Shown here piece by piece: positions 1-7,494 of a stretch of DNA of 20,334 nt (position 1 is the first letter of the stretch; each line of letters begins with the position of its first letter). The notes below the pieces were generated by a model. The model was not told the DNA's origin and did no database searches. It saw only the letters and a list, made by a program, of their open reading frames with translations. The DNA is from an uncultured Collinsella sp. (GTDB taxonomy: Bacteria > Actinomycetota > Coriobacteriia > Coriobacteriales > Coriobacteriaceae). Where the stretch lies: assembly GCA_934630735.1 (NCBI GenBank), contig CAKTWK010000038.1, positions 1 to 20,334 of the forward strand. Reading direction: 5' to 3'. The translations under genes were made by a program, and so were the position numbers.

Positions 1-89
1 GGTTAAGTTTGCTGCTCTACAGTCCTGCGCAAGACGGAAAGCACATTAAGTGCTTTCCTTTGCGTGCGGAACTCGCGACAAACTTAACC
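1..89. repeat. Palindromic interspersed repeat, possibly cut by the left edge
   Basis: The outer arms are GGTTAAGTTTG at 1-11 and CAAACTTAACC at 79-89. The centre is a perfect 9-bp stem, GGAAAGCAC at 36-44 and GTGCTTTCC at 50-58, with loop ATTAA. A further short match lies between them (CGCAA at 28-32 with TTGCG at 60-64). The whole stretch can fold as one long interrupted hairpin. It has no convincing reading frame and lies outside the terminator of the neighbouring phosphoesterase gene. It looks like a MITE- or REP-type element. Because the first base of the window is already in the arm, the true left end may lie outside. Confidence 0.55.
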
Positions 90-225
90 CGCGCCAGCCG
101 GCCCCGAAGACCCTCCCTGCCGTCACATGGTTCAAGCCGATGTTGTTGCTCGCCGCTTCGCGGCTCGGCGGCCCCGTTCTCCGCGGTGGGGTTGTCTGAA
201 GGTTCTTGTTGGAGCTCGGCCTTTG
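90..225. other. Intergenic DNA with no supported gene
   Basis: GC-rich, with only small local hairpins such as GCCGC/GCGGC near 150-165. Short open frames exist on both strands, but none has a ribosome binding site or a protein-like composition. Nothing else is recognised. Confidence 0.4.
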
Positions 226-262
226 GCTGAAAGAAAACGGGGGATGCATTGTGCATCCCCCG
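226..262 (-). terminator. Rho-independent terminator of the phosphoesterase gene
   Basis: An 11-bp perfect stem (238-248 with 252-262, 3-nt loop) lies just past the stop codon at 275. On the minus strand it is followed by a T-rich tract, TTTTCTTTC. Confidence 0.85.
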
Positions 263-274
263 TCTTTGTTGCGG

Positions 275-742
275 TTACGCTAGGTCAATAAATTTGGTGC
301 TTATGATTTTGCCGTCTTTGACGAGCATTCTGGCCATGGTGGGGCCTCGGCTGCCTCTGGGGTAGCTGGCGCTGCCGGGATTGAGGACTAGGCAGCGGCC
401 TACTTGGGCTTCTTTGGTTACGTGGGTGTGACCGTTGATGGCTACGTCTACGGATCCCACGGGCAGGTCTTCACGGTAGTGGGCTACGGCGAATTTGAGG
501 CCTTCGTAGGTGAAGATGGCCAGACGGTCTACATCCGGGCCGTAGTCGCGGTAGTAGTCGTTGTTTCCTAGGACCGCTCGCACGGGAGCGATGGTGCATA
601 GATGCTCGTAATCCATCTCCGAGGTGAGGTCTCCGGCGTGGATGATCAGATCTGCGCCCTTGAGCTCGTCCAGAAGCGCGGGCGAAAGATAGCCGTGGGT
701 GTCCGAGATGATATCGATGCGCTTGGCGTCTGCACTGTTCAT
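275..742 (-). CDS. YfcE/MJ0936-family metallophosphoesterase
   Basis: A 155-residue calcineurin-like phosphoesterase of the small YfcE/MJ0936 class, which hydrolyses phosphodiesters with two bound metal ions in the cytoplasm. The metal-binding motifs appear in order: DTH (residues 14-16), HAGD (35-38), LGNND (58-62), a histidine in AHY, then GHTH near residue 115. Length is normal for the family. I start at ATG 742 because AGAAGGGA sits about 5 nt upstream; an in-frame extension to 790 would run into the upstream terminator and lacks family similarity. It lies downstream of the LytTR regulator gene, which has its own terminator only about 36 bp away, so its promoter must be very close or it depends on read-through. 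The physiological substrate cannot be told from sequence. Confidence 0.88.
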   Translation of the reverse strand: MNSADAKRIDIISDTHGYLSPALLDELKGADLIIHAGDLTSEMDYEHLCTIAPVRAVLGNNDYYRDYGPDVDRLAIFTYEGLKFAVAHYREDLPVGSVDVAINGHTHVTKEAQVGRCLVLNPGSASYPRGSRGPTMARMLVKDGKIISTKFIDLA

Positions 743-773
743 GAAATCCCTTCTGCAAAACCGATTCGACGTA

Positions 774-826
774 TATACAAAAAGCCCCACGGCTCCGCAG
801 ACAATTGGTCTACAGGGCCGCGGGGC
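774..826 (-). terminator. Terminator of the glycosyltransferase-LytS-LytTR operon
   Basis: On the minus strand GCCCCGCGGC pairs with GCCGTGGGGC (one G-U pair) around a loop that holds a smaller AGAC/GTCT stem. A run of five T follows. It begins just after the LytTR regulator stop at 834 and ends about 36 bp before the next start codon at 742. Confidence 0.8.
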
Positions 827-833
827 CAGTGTG

Positions 834-1550
834 CTAGAGGCTCAGGGCCTTCTTGAGCGGCACAACGCGGCGGCGCGAGACCGGCACGCGTTCGTCGACG
901 CCCGTAATGCCCAGTTGGATAGCGCCCGAGGGCACCGTCTCGACATCCGTGACGCACGCCAAGTTGACGATATAGCGGCGATGAACGCGGAAGAAGCCAA
1001 AGTCGCAAAGCTTGGCCTCGAACTGCGCCAGCGAAGTCGTCGATAGAAAACGATCATCGACGGTATAGATACAGGAGTAATCGTCCTTGGCCATGATGAA
1101 GCGAATGTCATCCACGGGAATGAGGACCTTACGGCCGCCCTTTTCCACCGGAATGCGCTCGATGGTGGCTTTGCTGTCCGTGACGGGCTTGGCGCGCTGC
1201 ATGACCTTCTCGATCGCGCGATCCAGGCGTGCCTCCTCAACCGGCTTCATTAGGTAATCGACGGCATCTACGTCGAACGCCTCGACGGCATGATCGCTAT
1301 ACGCGGTCACAAACACAATCGCCGGCGGATTCTTAAGCTTATGCAGTGCCTCGGCGAGCTGCAGGCCAGAAGCACCGGGCATCGAGATATCGAGAAATAC
1401 GACATCGACGCGGCTTTCCATCAACATCTCAATGGCGGAGCGGACGCTCGACGCCTCAGTGATCGTGCCGATCTTGCCCGTCTGCTCGAGCAAGAAGCGA
1501 AGTTCCGAACGGGCCGGGGCCTCATCATCCACAATCATCGCACGCAGCAT
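834..1550 (-). CDS. LytTR-family response regulator
   Basis: A 238-residue regulator: receiver domain (about 1-120) followed by a LytTR DNA-binding domain (about 135-235). The receiver has the acidic pair D8-D9, phospho-acceptor D54 in VFLDISMPG, and K102 in the MKP motif. The LytTR part shows VHRRYIVNL and ends with VPVSRRR. The partner is the histidine kinase encoded directly upstream (72-bp gap), so phosphate transfer from that kinase followed by promoter binding is the expected role. Start chosen at ATG 1550 with AAAGG about 10 nt upstream; a TTG at 1574 is in frame but less likely. It is clearly paralogous to the regulator at 6722-7456. Target genes are unknown. Confidence 0.92.
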   Translation of the reverse strand: MLRAMIVDDEAPARSELRFLLEQTGKIGTITEASSVRSAIEMLMESRVDVVFLDISMPGASGLQLAEALHKLKNPPAIVFVTAYSDHAVEAFDVDAVDYLMKPVEEARLDRAIEKVMQRAKPVTDSKATIERIPVEKGGRKVLIPVDDIRFIMAKDDYSCIYTVDDRFLSTTSLAQFEAKLCDFGFFRVHRRYIVNLACVTDVETVPSGAIQLGITGVDERVPVSRRRVVPLKKALSL

Positions 1551-1622
1551 AGGGATTAAACCTTTCGTCAACAAACTACGCCGGGCATCCGCCGCTTGGC
1601 GTTGAGCCCATAGCCTTTTATT

Positions 1623-2966
1623 TTACTCTTGAATGTCAAAGATGCTCTCTGACAAATCAAGGTGCAGGAGCACTTTGGTGCCCTTGCCCGGCGCCGATTC
1701 GACGCGCGTATAAGAGTGCGGTCCATAAAAGCGATGGATGCGCTCAGAAATATTGTGCATGGCCACACCGGCGCCGCCGCCTTGCGGGGAACTGGCATCG
1801 GGGCGGGCGGAGCGCTCATCAAACAGCCTGGCGGCGGTGCCCTCGTCCATGCCCACGCCGTTGTCGGCTACGGCAATCAGGATTGCGTCGTCGCCGTCTT
1901 GATGGACGGTCACGTCGATCCGCAGGGCATCGTCATCGCCCATGCCATGCCGCACGGCGTTCTCGACGATGGGCTGGATTACAAAGGCCGGGACCAACGT
2001 GTCCTCGACATCCTCGGAGACATCGAAGGTCGCCAGTACGCGGTCCTCGCCAAAGCGCGCCTTCTCAAACGTCAGGTAGCGCTTGGTCTGGGCAACCTCG
2101 CGCGAGACCGGGATAAGCGACCCCGAGTTGTCGAGCGTGGCGCGATAGAACGAGGAGAACTCGCGCAGCAGCTCGCGGGCACGCAGCGGATCGGTGCGTG
2201 TAAACGACGCGATGGTGTTGAGCGTGTTAAACAGAAAGTGCGGATTGATCTGCGCTTGCAGAGCACGAACCTCGGCACGGGCCGTGAGCTCCTTTTGCAC
2301 CTCGAGCTCGTGGATGGCGAGCTGCGTGGACAGGATCTCGGCAAAACCCGAGGCAAGCGCATACTGGGTGCGGTCTACGGCGCGCGGGGTCTTGTAGTAG
2401 AACTTGAGCGTGCCGATGGTGCGATCGCCCACCTTGATGGGCGCGATGATACCGGCGGGAACATGGTTGTGCGAACCGTCCGAACCCACCACGTCCACCA
2501 CGCGGTTGAACGACTGCACGATGCCGTGCTCAATGACGTAGCGCGTGGCAAGCGTGTGGATGGGCGAATCGGGCAGCAGCTTTTCCTCGAACTCGCCCGC
2601 GCAGGCCAGCACGTTGCCCTCATCGGTGATGGCAACGGTCATGGCACGTGTCTCGGGCAGGATACGCCGGCACACCAAAAGCGCCGATTCCTGCGTCAGA
2701 CCGCCCTTAATGTCCTCGAGCATGGCCGAGGCAACCGAGAGCGTCTCCTCGGTGTACTGGGAGCGTACCGAATCGGGATTGAGCGTCAAAAAGATAAAGA
2801 TGCACAGGAAGATGCACAGCAGCGCGCAGGCAATCACCGTAGCAATCGGCTCAATGCCAGTCGCCAGGGCAAAGATAAAGTACGCCAACACGCAAACGGC
2901 GCAGACAACGGCGATGATGCGAAAGATTGAAATTGAATTATCGCGCTGGGCGCGGCGGTCGATCAT
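1623..2966 (-). CDS. LytS-like sensor histidine kinase
   Basis: A 447-residue membrane kinase. Two hydrophobic segments lie at about 14-34 and 40-62, followed by a GAF-like region (about 75-215), the His_kinase (LytS/YpdA) box with phospho-acceptor H243 in INPHFLFNT, and an HATPase domain with N336 in IVENAVRHG, DNGVGM (368-373) and a glycine loop near 396-400. The family's usual five-helix LYT sensing domain is absent and is replaced by only two helices. ATG 2966 has GGAGGG about 6 nt upstream, and its start codon overlaps the TGA of the glycosyltransferase gene (ATGA), which suggests translational coupling. It should phosphorylate the LytTR regulator encoded next. The signal is unknown. Confidence 0.92.
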   Translation of the reverse strand: MIDRRAQRDNSISIFRIIAVVCAVCVLAYFIFALATGIEPIATVIACALLCIFLCIFIFLTLNPDSVRSQYTEETLSVASAMLEDIKGGLTQESALLVCRRILPETRAMTVAITDEGNVLACAGEFEEKLLPDSPIHTLATRYVIEHGIVQSFNRVVDVVGSDGSHNHVPAGIIAPIKVGDRTIGTLKFYYKTPRAVDRTQYALASGFAEILSTQLAIHELEVQKELTARAEVRALQAQINPHFLFNTLNTIASFTRTDPLRARELLREFSSFYRATLDNSGSLIPVSREVAQTKRYLTFEKARFGEDRVLATFDVSEDVEDTLVPAFVIQPIVENAVRHGMGDDDALRIDVTVHQDGDDAILIAVADNGVGMDEGTAARLFDERSARPDASSPQGGGAGVAMHNISERIHRFYGPHSYTRVESAPGKGTKVLLHLDLSESIFDIQE

Positions 2967-4150
2967 TCAGCCCCCTCCAGGATGCTAATCAGTTGTGCGT
3001 CGCGCCAAAGTTCGTCCATGATCTTGGGCCAGAAACTCTGAAAACGCAGGTAGCTTGCGGCGTTTTGGCGGGCATAGGTCTTGGCCTCGTCAATACCATG
3101 ACGCCAGATGCGCAGATACCCCTCGTGCTCGCGGGTAAACATGCTGCGAACCATGGCGGTCTTGCGCACGCGGTCGTCGAGCTCGCGCGAGATCCACGGA
3201 CCCGGATAGGGCATGAGCGATGCGGCCGTAACCGGAATGAGCTCCTTTTGGTGCGCAGCGAACGTCAGCTTGGCCCGCTCGTAGTACCAACGGTACACGT
3301 CCTGCATAAAGCGCGGCGAGCGCTTCTCGGACTCGGGCGGCAGGTGGCGCACGGCCCACTCGTTATCGAACCACACGTCATAGCCAAACATGCGCATGTT
3401 AAACAGGTAGTCCAGATCCTCGCCGCGGGTGATAAACGGGTCGAAGGCCACACGCGTAAAGGCGCGGGCGTGCAGGGCCATCAGGCCGCCGCATACGTAA
3501 TTGGAGCGCGAGATGCGGGTGCCCGAGAGCGCCTTTTTCATCCAGCGATTGAACTCGATACGCTTGGTCCACCAGCGATGGCAAATGCCCACTTTGTCCG
3601 TGGGAGCCAGCGGCGACCCGTCGCGATCGTAAAAGTATCCGCTCTTGACTAAAATCGGCAGGCCCTGACGCGTCTGCTGGCCCAGCGCATAGGTCGCACG
3701 CTTCATAAAGTCGGCATCGATGACGGTCTCGTCGTCATCCAAAAACACAACCGCGTCGTGCCCCAGCACCGCCGCGCAGGCAAGACCCATGTTGCGGATG
3801 GCGCCGTAGCCGCGCAGGCTCACGCACTCGCCCGAGCCTTTGGGCGCAATCTGTGCCACGCGGTCGGCAACACGCGAAGCCTGAGTATTAGTAACGACGG
3901 TGACCTTAAGTGTGGGATGCGCATTAACGATTTCGTGCACGCGATGGGATACGTCGGGTGTGGCAGAAACCGGACAGACCACCAAGAGAATGATGCGCGG
4001 AATGTCGCGCACCTGTTCGAGTGAAGTCAGGCAGCGATCGAGTTCCGGGTTGGCGGCATTGAGCGACGTCGAGTGATCGTAGGTGCCGGGAGCGTTTGCT
4101 TGGGTATCATCGCCCGCCCAATATGTTGGGATCACAACCGTGGCGTTCAT
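2963..4150 (-). CDS. Family 2-like glycosyltransferase
   Basis: A 395-residue GT-A fold glycosyltransferase. VVIPTYWAG near the N-terminus is the start of the nucleotide-binding fold, VVFLDDDE (residues 134-141) carries the DxD metal/nucleotide-sugar motif, and RGEDLDYLFN (242-251) resembles the acidic acceptor-side motif of GT2 enzymes. No transmembrane segment or signal peptide is evident, so a cytoplasmic or peripheral enzyme is likely. I start at ATG 4150, which has AAGGAGGG 7 nt upstream; the frame stays open to 4195, but that extension contains terminator-like sequence. It is the first gene of an operon with the LytS-like kinase and LytTR regulator, its TGA overlapping the kinase ATG. 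Sugar donor and acceptor cannot be inferred. Confidence 0.82.
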   Translation of the reverse strand: MNATVVIPTYWAGDDTQANAPGTYDHSTSLNAANPELDRCLTSLEQVRDIPRIILLVVCPVSATPDVSHRVHEIVNAHPTLKVTVVTNTQASRVADRVAQIAPKGSGECVSLRGYGAIRNMGLACAAVLGHDAVVFLDDDETVIDADFMKRATYALGQQTRQGLPILVKSGYFYDRDGSPLAPTDKVGICHRWWTKRIEFNRWMKKALSGTRISRSNYVCGGLMALHARAFTRVAFDPFITRGEDLDYLFNMRMFGYDVWFDNEWAVRHLPPESEKRSPRFMQDVYRWYYERAKLTFAAHQKELIPVTAASLMPYPGPWISRELDDRVRKTAMVRSMFTREHEGYLRIWRHGIDEAKTYARQNAASYLRFQSFWPKIMDELWRDAQLISILEGAE

Positions 4151-4165
4151 ACCTTTACCCTCCTT

Positions 4166-4208
4166 GCAACACAAAAACGGGGCGCCGCCAAACACAGGCG
4201 ACGCCCCG
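4166..4208 (-). terminator. Terminator of the MFS gene, or leader attenuator of the glycosyltransferase operon
   Basis: On the minus strand CGGGGCG and CGCCCCG arms plus an inner GCC/GGC stem enclose TGTGTTT, followed by TTTTTGTG. It lies 125 nt beyond the MFS stop (4333) and only 16 nt before the glycosyltransferase ribosome binding site, so either role is possible. A TATGAT -10-like box at 4225-4230 (minus) just upstream would make it a leader terminator. Confidence 0.65.
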
Positions 4209-4332
4209 CGACCTAGCTGATTCCATCATACCCACTTGGGCTAAACATTGCTCGGAAGTCAGAATGATTTATGCGGCTACTTCCAAAAGAGTACTGCAGA
4301 TAGGCACAATTGCTGTACTGAGCCCGGTTGCC

Positions 4333-5583
4333 TTACGCCGCCGCCTGAGTCATGCGGGACAGACGGACCAGCAGCATAAAGCCAACGATCAGCAGCACGC
4401 CAATGGAAAGAACGCCCAGCGACGGGTTGCCGGTCAGCGAGGTGACAACCGACACTAGAAAGGTGCCCATGACGCTTGCATAACGACCAAAGATGTCAAA
4501 GAAGCCGTAGTACTCGTTGGATTTTTCTTTAGGGATAATGCGGCCAAAGTAGCTACGGCTGAGCGCCTGCACGCCGCCTTGGAACAGGCCGACCAGAATA
4601 GCGAGCACCCAAAACTCAAAGGCGGTCTTTAAGAAAAACGCAGCAAAGAGCACGATGCCCATATAGGCGGCGACGGCCACCATGATCATGTTGAGCGTGC
4701 CCACGCGACCGGCGAGCTTGCCGTAGATGATGGCGGACGGGAAGGCCACAAACTGCGTAACGAGCAGAGCCAGCACCAGTTGGGTCGAGTCGATGCCCAG
4801 AGCCGATCCGTAGCTGGTTGCCATGGAGATGACCGTGTGCACACCGTCGATGTAGAAGAAGAACGCGATCATGTAGACCAGCACGGTCTTGTTGTGGGCG
4901 ATCTCGCGCATGGTGTGTCCGACCTCGGAGAACACACCGCCCACGATGTGGCCGATGGTGTCCTGGGGACCGCGCTCGCGACCGTACTTTTGCTTATAGG
5001 TGCGAATGAGCGGCAGGGTAAAGATGAGCCACCAGGCACCGGTGATGATAAACGACAGACGCGTTGCCAGCATGGTGGGGACGCCAAGAGCGGGGCCACC
5101 CATGATAAGCGCCAGGCAGATGATGAACGGCACGGTGGAACCGATGTAGCCCCAGGCATAGCCCGAGCTGGACACGGCGTCCATGCGCTCGTCGGTGGTA
5201 ATGTCGGGCAGCATGGCGTCGTAGAACGTCATAGAAGAGTTAAGGCCGATGGTGCACAGCACGTACACGGTCAAAAATGCCATGGCGGACATTGGGATAG
5301 CCTGCGCCAGGCAAAGGACCAGGCCCGTGAGGAAGAAGCCCAAGAAGAACTTGATCTTGTTGCCGGCGTAATCGGCAAGCGCGCCCAGAATGGGCATGAG
5401 CATGGCAATGACTAGCGAGGCAATCGTCTGCGCGTTGCCCCAGGCGACCACCAGGTCTGCCGAGGAAGCACCGGTATTGATGGCGTTAAAGTAGATGGGC
5501 ACCACCGAGGTATTGAGCAGCACGAGGGCCGAGTTGCCCACATCGTACATAACCCAGTTACGCTCGAGCTTGGTGTATTTCAT
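4333..5583 (-). CDS. MFS transporter, UMF1/Atg22-like family
   Basis: A 416-residue integral membrane protein with about 11-12 hydrophobic segments. The N-terminal ERNWVMYDVGNSA is typical of the UMF1 (vacuole effluxer Atg22-like) branch of the major facilitator superfamily. Conserved-looking stretches such as FYDAMLPDI and ALSRSYFGRIIP fit MFS loop regions. Length matches the family. ATG 5583 has GAAGGGG about 8 nt upstream. Fungal Atg22 exports amino acids; the bacterial members are mostly uncharacterised, so the substrate here is unknown. It lies between the two LytS/LytTR systems, which makes it a candidate target by analogy with E. coli BtsSR and YpdAB, each of which controls a transporter gene. 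That link is inference. Confidence 0.87.
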   Translation of the reverse strand: MKYTKLERNWVMYDVGNSALVLLNTSVVPIYFNAINTGASSADLVVAWGNAQTIASLVIAMLMPILGALADYAGNKIKFFLGFFLTGLVLCLAQAIPMSAMAFLTVYVLCTIGLNSSMTFYDAMLPDITTDERMDAVSSSGYAWGYIGSTVPFIICLALIMGGPALGVPTMLATRLSFIITGAWWLIFTLPLIRTYKQKYGRERGPQDTIGHIVGGVFSEVGHTMREIAHNKTVLVYMIAFFFYIDGVHTVISMATSYGSALGIDSTQLVLALLVTQFVAFPSAIIYGKLAGRVGTLNMIMVAVAAYMGIVLFAAFFLKTAFEFWVLAILVGLFQGGVQALSRSYFGRIIPKEKSNEYYGFFDIFGRYASVMGTFLVSVVTSLTGNPSLGVLSIGVLLIVGFMLLVRLSRMTQAAA

Positions 5584-5608
5584 GGACAGGGCCCCTTCGT
5601 ATTCGCCC

Positions 5609-5636
5609 GATATACAGTTAGTTCATCGTACCCCAA
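5609..5636 (-). promoter_or_regulatory. Candidate promoter of the MFS gene
   Basis: On the minus strand TTGGGG (5631-5636) and TATATC (5609-5614) are 16 bp apart and end about 26 nt before the ATG at 5583. Both boxes match the sigma-A consensus only partly. Confidence 0.3.
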
Positions 5637-5684
5637 TTGTCCAGAGGCGCCGGTAAGGATTCGGCAAAGGGGCACGCACGAGCC

Positions 5685-6629
5685 CTACTCCTCGCGGTCG
5701 AACTCTTCGTCGGCGCCGAGCACGCGACCGCTGTAATTGACGTGGTTGGTCACGGCTTCCATATCGCCGGTCTCGATAAAGCGGGCGACCATGCACTCGT
5801 AATCGACCAGCGCGCGGTCAAAGACCTCGGGGAAACTCTCGTTCGAGACCTCGTCAGTAAAGGGGTTCTTCCATGCCAAGTGGCCCAGGTTGCCGGTACG
5901 CTCGGGCAGCTCGGTCGTCACACGGTGCGCAAGGCCGTCGAGCAGCGAATAATCGTGCACCAAGCCCTCGAGCAGGGCAATCGCGCGCGTCTTGGCCGAA
6001 CCGGCCGGCTCGATAGTGCGGTAGAGCAGCTGCATGTCGGCTACAGCGCCGGCGTACTCCCCCGCCGGGATGTCGATACCGTACACGCGCCCGGCGACGT
6101 AGCTCATCAGCACACCGGCCACGCGATTGATGCGGTCGGTGGTGACGATCTCGCCCGCCGGCGGATAATCCTCGACCGTGGCCCCGTCACGTTTAAGCTG
6201 CAGCATCAGCACGTCCAGGTCGCTTTCGAGCACGGCGTGAACTTGACTGCCCGAAGCCTCGAGCTCGGGGTCGGACTCAACAATGCCAAACTGCTGCTCG
6301 TAGACAAAGGGGTGGGCATTGCGGTCGAGCACATAGTGCGACAGCAGGCCCAGCGCAAAGGCGCGGCCCAGATTGGCGTCGCGCGGCTGCAGGTGCGACA
6401 CGCCGTCGCGCAGGCATGAGAACTGGCGCGACATGCGCGAGCGGTGCATGACCTGAGCAAGCGACGTACAGTCGGAAATGCGCGGCGTGAGCATGTGGAA
6501 GAAAAACGGGTCGGGACCTTGGTTTCCCAGGATAAAGGCGATGCGCTCCTCGTCGGACGTGATAACGCCCTGCGGAAGACGGTCGATGCTTTCCTCGGCA
6601 AACAGATGATGCGTAATGAGCGCGGGCAT
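5685..6629 (-). CDS. Zinc-dependent phospholipase C-like protein
   Basis: A 314-residue protein resembling the Zn_dep_PLPC family (bacterial phospholipase C / GPI-PLD-like zinc-binding fold). Evidence is the N-terminal MPALITHHLF with candidate zinc ligand H7, D40 in GNQGPDPFF, and the HxxxDxxxH motif H98-D102-H106 in LSHYVLDRNAHPF. No signal peptide is visible, so it is probably cytoplasmic, unlike secreted clostridial alpha-toxin. Start at ATG 6629 is set by AAAGGA 5-6 nt upstream; a GTG at 6659 is in frame. It lies 92 bp beyond the second LytTR regulator gene, with a hairpin in the gap. The substrate is unknown, and the family name should not be read as proof of phospholipase activity. Confidence 0.75.
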   Translation of the reverse strand: MPALITHHLFAEESIDRLPQGVITSDEERIAFILGNQGPDPFFFHMLTPRISDCTSLAQVMHRSRMSRQFSCLRDGVSHLQPRDANLGRAFALGLLSHYVLDRNAHPFVYEQQFGIVESDPELEASGSQVHAVLESDLDVLMLQLKRDGATVEDYPPAGEIVTTDRINRVAGVLMSYVAGRVYGIDIPAGEYAGAVADMQLLYRTIEPAGSAKTRAIALLEGLVHDYSLLDGLAHRVTTELPERTGNLGHLAWKNPFTDEVSNESFPEVFDRALVDYECMVARFIETGDMEAVTNHVNYSGRVLGADEEFDREE

Positions 6630-6661
6630 AATGATCCTTTCGATTTCATTTGATGCCACCC

Positions 6662-6688
6662 ATTATGCCCACCGCGCGGTCATGCCAA
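6662..6688 (-). promoter_or_regulatory. Candidate promoter of the phospholipase-like gene
   Basis: On the minus strand TTGGCA (6683-6688) and CATAAT (6662-6667) each match 5 of 6 consensus bases, but the spacer is only 15 bp. The -35 box lies within the loop of the hairpin at 6669-6699. Confidence 0.3.
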
Positions 6689-6699
6689 ACCCGCGGTGG
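6669..6699 (-). other. Intergenic hairpin after the second LytTR regulator
   Basis: CCACCGCG (6669-6676) pairs perfectly with CGCGGTGG (6692-6699) around a 15-nt loop. No T-run follows on the minus strand, so it is at best a weak terminator; it could be a processing or stabilising structure. Confidence 0.4.
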
Positions 6700-6721
6700 T
6701 AAACGATGGTGTGCAGCCCGC

Positions 6722-7456
6722 CTACGCAAGCCCCAGGTGCGCCTTGACCTCGGCGGCGCGACGGCGTGAAACGGGCACCGTCGAGCTCACACGGTCGAGC
6801 CTGAGCTCCATAAGACCCGTGGAGCCGATCTCGACATTATGCACGTCTTCCAAATTGACCAGATAACTGCGGTGGACACGGATAAAGCCCTCGGAGGCCA
6901 GGCGCCGCTCGAGCGAGGAAATCGACCCATTGATCAGGTATGTTCCCTCGGCGCAGACGGCGTTGCAAAAATCGGCACGTGCCTCAAAGTAGCAGACATC
7001 CGCCACGGGAATGAACACCCTTTTGCCCCCACGATCCACCGTCAGGCGCAAAGGCTGGCGCGGAGCATGGACGACACGGCGAGCGCCCAGGGCAGTCTCG
7101 ATCTTGTCGAGTGCCTTTGACAAGCGGGCATCCTCGACCGGTTTGACGATGTAATCGACAGCATCGAGGTTATAGGCATCGGCCGCGTACTCGGCAAATG
7201 CCGTCACAAACACCACGACCGGCGGCGTCTTTAGGTTCTGCAGCGTCTCGGCAAGCTCAATTCCCGAGCGACCGGGCATGGTAATGTCTAAAAACAGCAC
7301 GTCGGGCTTGTTCGACAGAATCGACTCCACGGCTTCGGTGACATTGCCCGCCTCGGCAATCTGACCCACACGCGTATCCTTTTCCAACAGATAGCGTAGC
7401 TCAGCCCTAATTGGAGGCTCATCATCAACCACCAGGATGTTCCAGCCTTCGGACAT
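6722..7456 (-). CDS. LytTR-family response regulator, second copy
   Basis: A 244-residue receiver-LytTR regulator. The receiver carries D11-D12, phospho-acceptor D57 in LFLDITMPG, T85 and K105 in VKP. The LytTR domain (about 140-242) has VHRSYLVNL and VPVSRRR. It parallels the regulator at 834-1550 along its whole length (shared blocks such as VDDEAP/VDDEPP, PVVVFVTA/PAIVFVTA, LDAVDYIVKPVE/VDAVDYLMKPVE), so the two are paralogues. ATG 7456 has AGGGG about 9 nt upstream. It is encoded 38 bp after the second LytS-like kinase, its presumed phosphate donor. Cross-talk between the two pairs is possible but unproven. Confidence 0.92.
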   Translation of the reverse strand: MSEGWNILVVDDEPPIRAELRYLLEKDTRVGQIAEAGNVTEAVESILSNKPDVLFLDITMPGRSGIELAETLQNLKTPPVVVFVTAFAEYAADAYNLDAVDYIVKPVEDARLSKALDKIETALGARRVVHAPRQPLRLTVDRGGKRVFIPVADVCYFEARADFCNAVCAEGTYLINGSISSLERRLASEGFIRVHRSYLVNLEDVHNVEIGSTGLMELRLDRVSSTVPVSRRRAAEVKAHLGLA

Positions 7457-7494
7457 ATGCGCTTCCCCTCTTTTTCTCTCAATCCAACCGCGCG

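Noticed and set aside
1662..2930. A 422-codon plus-strand frame opposite the first LytS-like kinase
   Set aside because: Antisense shadow; the minus-strand frame carries all histidine kinase motifs.
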